This document shows, in pieces, positions 60,344 to 64,000 of a stretch of DNA of 64,000 nt (its first letter is position 1; each line of letters starts with the position of its first letter). Made by a program: the position numbers and the translations under genes. The stretch comes from Clostridioides sp. ES-S-0010-02. GTDB lineage: Bacteria > Bacillota > Clostridia > Peptostreptococcales > Peptostreptococcaceae. The stretch spans positions 2,287,317 to 2,351,316 of the forward strand of contig CP067345.1 of NCBI GenBank assembly GCA_020641055.1, in the 5' to 3' direction. The notes beneath the pieces were generated by a model, which saw nothing but the letters and a program-made list of their open reading frames with translations, did no database searches and was not told where the DNA came from.

Positions 60344-61064
60344 CTAAACTCGCCAACTTTTTCAACTCCTCTAAGGATAATTCTTTGAACATATTTTCAC
60401 TTTCATTTTGACCTAGACTATGATTTTCTAATTCAAATTTCTTTCTATCTATCTTCATTTTCTCTAATGTTTCAATACATTTTCTTTTTTTATCTTGAAT
60501 TTTAGTTAGTTCAGCTTCTAATTTCTGTATAACCTCAAAAGTGGAAACACCTCTAGTTACCATTTCTTCTTGAACTTGACCATCTTTTAATACATTTCCA
60601 GTAATCTCTAGCCTTCTTTTATTAACACTTTCAAGGCTTATACCATCTGTTTTTTGAGTGTATTCCTTTATTCTAGCCATGTGCCTATGTTCTCTTATAG
60701 TAAGTAAATCTATTTCTAATTCTAAATCATATATTTTATCACTACTTTTATTTTTTATTAACTCTAACTCTTTATCTGTCAAAGTATCAAAATAAATTTG
60801 TTCAAAGATACCATGCTTAAAATTATTTTTATTTCTTAATGGAGCACCATGCCCTTTTGCATTAGAATTGTTAGGCTGACCACCTCTTTTTGCCGAACGC
60901 TCGTTATTATTTTCCGAACGTTCATTATCCCAATTATAAGTTTTTTTCCATCTTCTTACTGTTCCATCTGGTATATCTAATTTTTTAGCAATCTCAACTA
61001 ATTTCAGACCTTTTAAATATAATTTTCTTGCTTCTTTTTCTTTCTCATTTGGTGCTCTAGCCAC
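60336..61064 (-). CDS. terS: Terminase small subunit (XtmA-like)
   Basis: A 242-residue protein. The N-terminal helix-turn-helix (EARKLYLKGLKLVEIAKKLD with IPDGTVRRWKKTYNWD) is the PBSX-type terminase DNA-binding domain that finds the pac site. A basic linker follows (RSAKRGGQPNNSNAKGHGAP), then a coiled coil and the terL-contacting tail SENMFKELSLEELKKLASLD. It directly precedes terL. Confidence 0.93.
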   Translation of the reverse strand: MARAPNEKEKEARKLYLKGLKLVEIAKKLDIPDGTVRRWKKTYNWDNERSENNNERSAKRGGQPNNSNAKGHGAPLRNKNNFKHGIFEQIYFDTLTDKELELIKNKSSDKIYDLELEIDLLTIREHRHMARIKEYTQKTDGISLESVNKRRLEITGNVLKDGQVQEEMVTRGVSTFEVIQKLEAELTKIQDKKRKCIETLEKMKIDRKKFELENHSLGQNESENMFKELSLEELKKLASLDD

Positions 61065-61101
61065 ATCACCACCTCATTGTTCGTTTGAATCTTATTTTTT
61101 A

Positions 61102-61737
61102 TTATGAAGCTTGTTTATCTACTTTTATTTCTTTATTTCTAGTTAATAAATAGAAGAATGGAGTATCTGCTAAAGCTAAGAAGAACTTAACTACATACTG
61201 ACTTAATATCATAGTTAATATACTTGGTACAGTACCCCAAAAACCAATCGTAATGAAAATAGCTGTATCTATCAACTGACTTAACATAGTACTAGCATTG
61301 TTTCTCAACCACTTATGTTTTCCATTAAATCGCTCTTTAAGCTTATGAAATATAAATACATCATTCGATTGAGCTAATATATAAGCTATTAAACTAGCTA
61401 ATACAAACCTTACATTCTGCCCTAACACTACTTTTAGATTACTTGAATAATCTTGTGCAAAACTTGCACTTGGAAGGGCTATTGCTATTGTAATTAATAA
61501 AAGACTAAATAACTGCATTAAAATACCTCTTTTGACTGTTCTGTTAGCTTCTTCTTTGCCCCATATTTCTCCAATGACATCTGTACACAAAAAAGTTAGT
61601 GGATATGCTACAACCGCGGCAGGAACAATTAACCCAAATACATCAATCACCTTTCCTGCAACAATATTAGAAACCACTAAGCTTGTTACAAATACACAAT
61701 TTAATAATGTTAAATTTCTTTCTGTCTTTTTCACCAT
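61102..61737 (-). CDS. Queuosine precursor transporter (VUT/YhhQ family)
   Basis: A 211-residue, six-helix membrane protein. NIVAGKVIDVFGLIVPAAVV, YPLTFLCTDVIGEIWGKEEA and FVLASLIAYILAQSNDVFIF with NASTMLSQLIDTAIFITIGF are the conserved YhhQ/VUT patterns. Family members import 7-deazaguanine bases such as preQ0, preQ1 or queuine. It overlaps the TGT-like gene by 7 bp (translational coupling), strongly suggesting that it feeds that enzyme. Confidence 0.88.
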   Translation of the reverse strand: MVKKTERNLTLLNCVFVTSLVVSNIVAGKVIDVFGLIVPAAVVAYPLTFLCTDVIGEIWGKEEANRTVKRGILMQLFSLLLITIAIALPSASFAQDYSSNLKVVLGQNVRFVLASLIAYILAQSNDVFIFHKLKERFNGKHKWLRNNASTMLSQLIDTAIFITIGFWGTVPSILTMILSQYVVKFFLALADTPFFYLLTRNKEIKVDKQAS

Positions 61738-62498
61738 CTCACTCCATCCATATATTTTTGATATTTAACCCACTCGCACATGCTATGAGCTACTAATTTT
61801 TTTAAATCAGTTTTCTTATTACCTTCTTTTTCTAACCTTCTTATATGTATATCTCCATTTTTAAATGTATATAATTGCTGACCAATACTTGCCCCTATAG
61901 TCCAACTACTGCTGTCAACACTATAAAACTTAAATGATTTTAATATCTTCGTCTTAGTAAAGCCTAGTCCATGCACTTTTACACCTTTTTGATAAGCATA
62001 CTCGACCATTTTTTGTATTAAAGGATACTCTTGTTTTTTTATATCATTTATTGCAAATCCTCCAACTGCAATATATTTATATGTTGCACATAACTTTTTC
62101 CAGTATTCTACTCCCCGACTTTTATGCCATACAGGTATACATTGTCTGCCTACTTCATTTTCTATTTTTTTAGTCCATTTTTCTACTTGCTCTAACCCAA
62201 AAATATTGTCTACATCCACTTCAAAGAAATATTTTATGTTGTATTTTTTTATAAACTCTATATATCTATCAATATAGTTTTCCATTCCTTCTTTTGAGAT
62301 TTCTGTGCCATTCATAAAAGAAAAAGCACCCGAATCTAATAAAAAATTCTCATTTCCTACTATTTGCAAAGCTTCTAGGCATGTTTTCTCTTTATTAAAA
62401 AAAGTTTCTAAGATATATAAAGGTTTACATTTCTCTATTGTTTCTAATCTTAATTCTTTATTCATTCCACTTTTTGTTGCAGCAAGAAAAATCCTCAT
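61731..62498 (-). CDS. TGT-like (DpdA-type) base-exchange protein
   Basis: A 255-residue TIM-barrel-type protein related to tRNA-guanine transglycosylase. NFLLDSGAFSFMNG (about 51-64) matches the TGT DSGGFQ active-site region with its key Asp (D55); FFEVDVDNIFG (about 91-101), IPVWHKSRGVEYW, IAVGGFAIND and VHGLGFTK (about 176) follow barrel positions seen in TGTs and phage DpdA. DpdA exchanges guanine in DNA for a 7-deazaguanine base. Whether the target is DNA or tRNA here cannot be told. Tight gene coupling with the YhhQ gene supports the role. Confidence 0.72.
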   Translation of the reverse strand: MRIFLAATKSGMNKELRLETIEKCKPLYILETFFNKEKTCLEALQIVGNENFLLDSGAFSFMNGTEISKEGMENYIDRYIEFIKKYNIKYFFEVDVDNIFGLEQVEKWTKKIENEVGRQCIPVWHKSRGVEYWKKLCATYKYIAVGGFAINDIKKQEYPLIQKMVEYAYQKGVKVHGLGFTKTKILKSFKFYSVDSSSWTIGASIGQQLYTFKNGDIHIRRLEKEGNKKTDLKKLVAHSMCEWVKYQKYMDGVRW

Positions 62499-62989
62499 TA
62501 TACTTCAAACTCCTCATTACAATGTGGACATTTCACTATTTTAGCTTTTTTCTCTTTTTCTTCTAATTCTTCATCCAATATAAAATCTGCATCAATAACT
62601 CCTAAATCTTCAAACATGTGTATGTTAAATCCCAAATTACTCATATCAATATTTTCTATTTCAGCTAATTCTTTTGTCAATTTATCAAACTCCCAGTCTG
62701 AAAATTCTCCAACTTTATTGTCAGCTAATCTATATGCTCTTATTTCTTCATCTGTTAAATCTTCTAAAACCATACATGGCACTTGCTTCAAACCAAGTAT
62801 TTTAGATGCTTCATACCTTGTATGCCCTGTAACAATTATATTGTTTTTATCAATTGTAATTGGATTGTTAAAACCAAATTCTTTAATTGAATTAACTACT
62901 TTTTCAACTGCATACTCATTGTTTCGAGGATTATTTTCGTATGGTTTTATATCTTCTAAATTAAGATAAACAACTTCTCTTTTGTTCAT
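62498..62989 (-). CDS. ParB-N/Srx-like nuclease-domain protein
   Basis: A 163-residue protein. The ParB/Srx domain (about 8-100) has EDIKPYENNPRNNEYAVEKV, SIKEFGFNNPITIDKNNIIV, TGHTRYEASKILGLKQVPCM and EEIRAYRLADNKVGEFSDWE. The C terminus ends KCPHCNEEFEV, half a zinc ribbon. In phages such domains usually sit with DNA methylases or terminases. The stop overlaps the TGT-like start (TAATG), forming a three-gene cassette in front of terS. Confidence 0.87.
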   Translation of the reverse strand: MNKREVVYLNLEDIKPYENNPRNNEYAVEKVVNSIKEFGFNNPITIDKNNIIVTGHTRYEASKILGLKQVPCMVLEDLTDEEIRAYRLADNKVGEFSDWEFDKLTKELAEIENIDMSNLGFNIHMFEDLGVIDADFILDEELEEKEKKAKIVKCPHCNEEFEV

Positions 62990-63022
62990 TTTAAGACCTC
63001 CTTTTTAAAATTTAAATATAAT

Positions 63023-63050
63023 AAAAGAGTCACCTGCAAAGATGACTCTT
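63023..63050 (-). terminator. Terminator after the 44-residue ORF
   Basis: AAGAGTCA pairs with TGACTCTT around a 10-nt loop; on the minus strand it is followed by TTATTATAT. It lies upstream of the ParB-like gene. Confidence 0.8.
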
Positions 63051-63184
63051 TAAACTAAACACTCATATTTTTCTTTAAACTCTTTTATAGCTTCATTCCA
63101 AGCTTCTTGCTCTGTTATTCCTTTTTCTATAGCAATTTTCTGTGCTATATCTCTAATTAACTCAGCACCTTCTAATATCCCCAC
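63050..63184 (-). CDS. 44-residue hypothetical phage protein
   Basis: The product begins with a GTG start (MGILEGAELIRDIAQKIAIE) and ends EFKEKYECLV, a simple amphipathic helical protein. The RBS AGAGG is 12 nt upstream, rather far. A dedicated terminator follows its stop codon. Family not recognised. Confidence 0.5.
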   Translation of the reverse strand: MGILEGAELIRDIAQKIAIEKGITEQEAWNEAIKEFKEKYECLV

Positions 63185-63251
63185 ATTAACTCACATCCTC
63201 TTTTTTATATAAAATACAACAATTAAATCCATTTTCCTTCTTAAAAAAAAT

Positions 63252-63283
63252 AAAAGACTAAGCTTACCCAAACTTAGTCTTTT
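63252..63283 (-). terminator. Terminator after the tRNA-like structures
   Basis: AAAGACTAAG pairs with CTTAGTCTTT and on the minus strand is followed by TATTTTTTTT. It closes the transcript carrying the two tRNA-like elements. Confidence 0.88.
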
Positions 63284-63307
63284 TATGAGGGAGGTACATA
63301 TTCTTTA

Positions 63308-63384
63308 AGGGAGCAAGTTCTAGGAATCGAACCTAGATTAAACACCAGCACCTGCATGGTGAGTGAGGTTACCAAGCCCCACTC
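63308..63384 (-). ncRNA. tRNA-like structure A
   Basis: On the minus strand three arms of a cloverleaf are visible: GAGTGGGG/CCTCACTC with a CTTGGTAA D-like loop; CACCA/TGGTG; and TCTAGG/CCTAGA around the classic T-loop TTCGATT. The 3' end reads AACTTGCTCCC. There is no complementary 5' acceptor strand, the anticodon-like loop has 9 bases, and no CCA is encoded, so it is not a standard tRNA. A terminator follows at 63252. Confidence 0.55.
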
Positions 63385-63476
63385 TTTTTAGACTTCTGAA
63401 TTAAGATACAAAATATAAAATTTTGCCCTCAATTTCTCTACTTTTTAGTGTATCCGTTGATTAATATTTAAACATA

Positions 63477-63552
63477 GTTAGAATTGAACTAACAGCATCC
63501 TCATGCCCTGCCTAGTCTGTTCATAGTGACTAGGGCAATCCCTTAACCCTAG
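63477..63552 (-). ncRNA. tRNA-like structure B
   Basis: On the minus strand CTAGGG/CCCTAG closes a D-like arm, an overlapping CTAGTC/GACTAG stem follows, then a GC-rich variable region and the T-arm GTTAG/CTAAC around TTCAATT. It has the same order of arms as element A 93 bp downstream, and likewise lacks a clear acceptor stem. Confidence 0.5.
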
Positions 63553-63656
63553 CCAATTATTTAGTTTTGAGAGGGAAATCTTTCATTTCCACAATACTAT
63601 TATCTCATGTCTAAAATTAAAAAAACGGCACATTTTTGGCAATTAAAATTCATAGT

Positions 63657-64000
63657 CTAATTTAGTCTGTAATCTAACAATTCAAAAAGTGGTTCCTGCT
63701 CTATTAATGCTTTCTTTCCAAATAATGCTATTGATATTGAATTTATAGCTTGATTAGCTCTTTCTCTCAATTGTCTTTCTTCTAAATATACCTTATCAAC
63801 TATTAAACTCAATTCTAAGCCTTCAATATATTTGTATGTTATGATTTGTTTGTGTATAGGTTTTAAATTCCTTATAGCTAAATCTATGGTAGATTTAATT
63901 ATTTCTGACTCATATAACTCTATTTCTTTTTCTGTTATTAAGTCTGATACATTAACAATAGCATCCTCAATCATATTACTAGTTTTGTTTGTTTTTCCTG
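63657..64000 (-). CDS. ArpU-like phage late transcription regulator (5' end outside window)
   Basis: The visible 105 residues from the ATG at 63974 continue upstream in frame to the window edge (GKTNKTSN before the Met), so the true start is outside. IIKSTIDLAIRNLKPIHKQI, ITYKYIEGLELSLIVDKVYL and ERQLRERANQAINSISIALF resemble sigma-70 region 4/ArpU-type regulators that switch on packaging and structural genes. It lies directly upstream of the late operon. Confidence 0.78.
   Translation of the reverse strand, partial: GKTNKTSNMIEDAIVNVSDLITEKEIELYESEIIKSTIDLAIRNLKPIHKQIITYKYIEGLELSLIVDKVYLEERQLRERANQAINSISIALFGKKALIEQEPLFELLDYRLN

Noticed and set aside
63308-63384. A functional tRNA gene
   Set aside because: The T-arm is perfect, but no 5' strand pairs with the 3' end AACTTGC, the anticodon loop size is wrong and no CCA is encoded. 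I report it as tRNA-like only.

Overview
The window is low-GC Clostridia DNA and very probably Clostridioides difficile. It has two S-layer-type cell wall proteins with CWB2 repeats, a CD27L-like endolysin, and a CRISPR mini-array whose 29-nt repeats match the C. difficile type I-B repeat. No database search was run; all calls come from reading motifs, gene order and base pairing.

Positions 1-29.8 kb are chromosome, almost all on the minus strand. In order they hold: the 5' end of ftsH; MarR and TetR regulators; a SAM-I riboswitch controlling metY-metA; a Ca2+ P-type ATPase; yaaA-bcp; adenine deaminase; a putative heavy-metal exporter behind a Fur-box-like site; a housekeeping operon (histidine phosphatase, HI0933-type flavoprotein, cmk, plsC, ispH); an AT-rich stretch with a stand-alone LytTR domain, decayed coding sequence and an AgrC-like membrane domain without its kinase; an orphan BlaI repressor; an LRR/CWB2 cell wall protein; an orphan PLP decarboxylase; a flavodoxin-like reductase; and a second CWB2 protein that lacks its signal peptide.

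From about 29.8 kb to the right edge the DNA is a prophage, apparently a phiCD27/phiCD119-type myovirus. Its structural operon runs right to left: ArpU-like late regulator (63.7-64 kb, cut by the window edge), two tRNA-like structures, a ParB-like/TGT-like/YhhQ-like cassette, terS, terL, portal, head morphogenesis protein with a toxin-50-like tail, scaffold, capsid, connectors, tail sheath and tube, a tail chaperone with a -1 frameshift site, tape measure, an accessory island, LysM protein, tail hub with NlpC/P60, baseplate, fibres, holin and endolysin. The integrase and the immunity region that normally sits beside it are not in the window. The left end (29.9-33.4 kb) holds small regulators and accessory genes of unknown function in divergent units with visible operators.

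The most interesting part is the accessory island at 43.3-45.8 kb inside the tail operon. It contains a BRO-type antirepressor interrupted by an amber codon, an autoregulated ribbon-helix-helix gene between imperfect inverted repeats, and a two-spacer CRISPR array. One spacer reads as a divergent copy of a conserved segment of this prophage's own tape-measure gene. The second highlight is the cassette at 61.1-63.0 kb, a plausible route for importing a 7-deazaguanine base and exchanging it into DNA or RNA. The third is the pair of tRNA-like structures at 63.3-63.6 kb.
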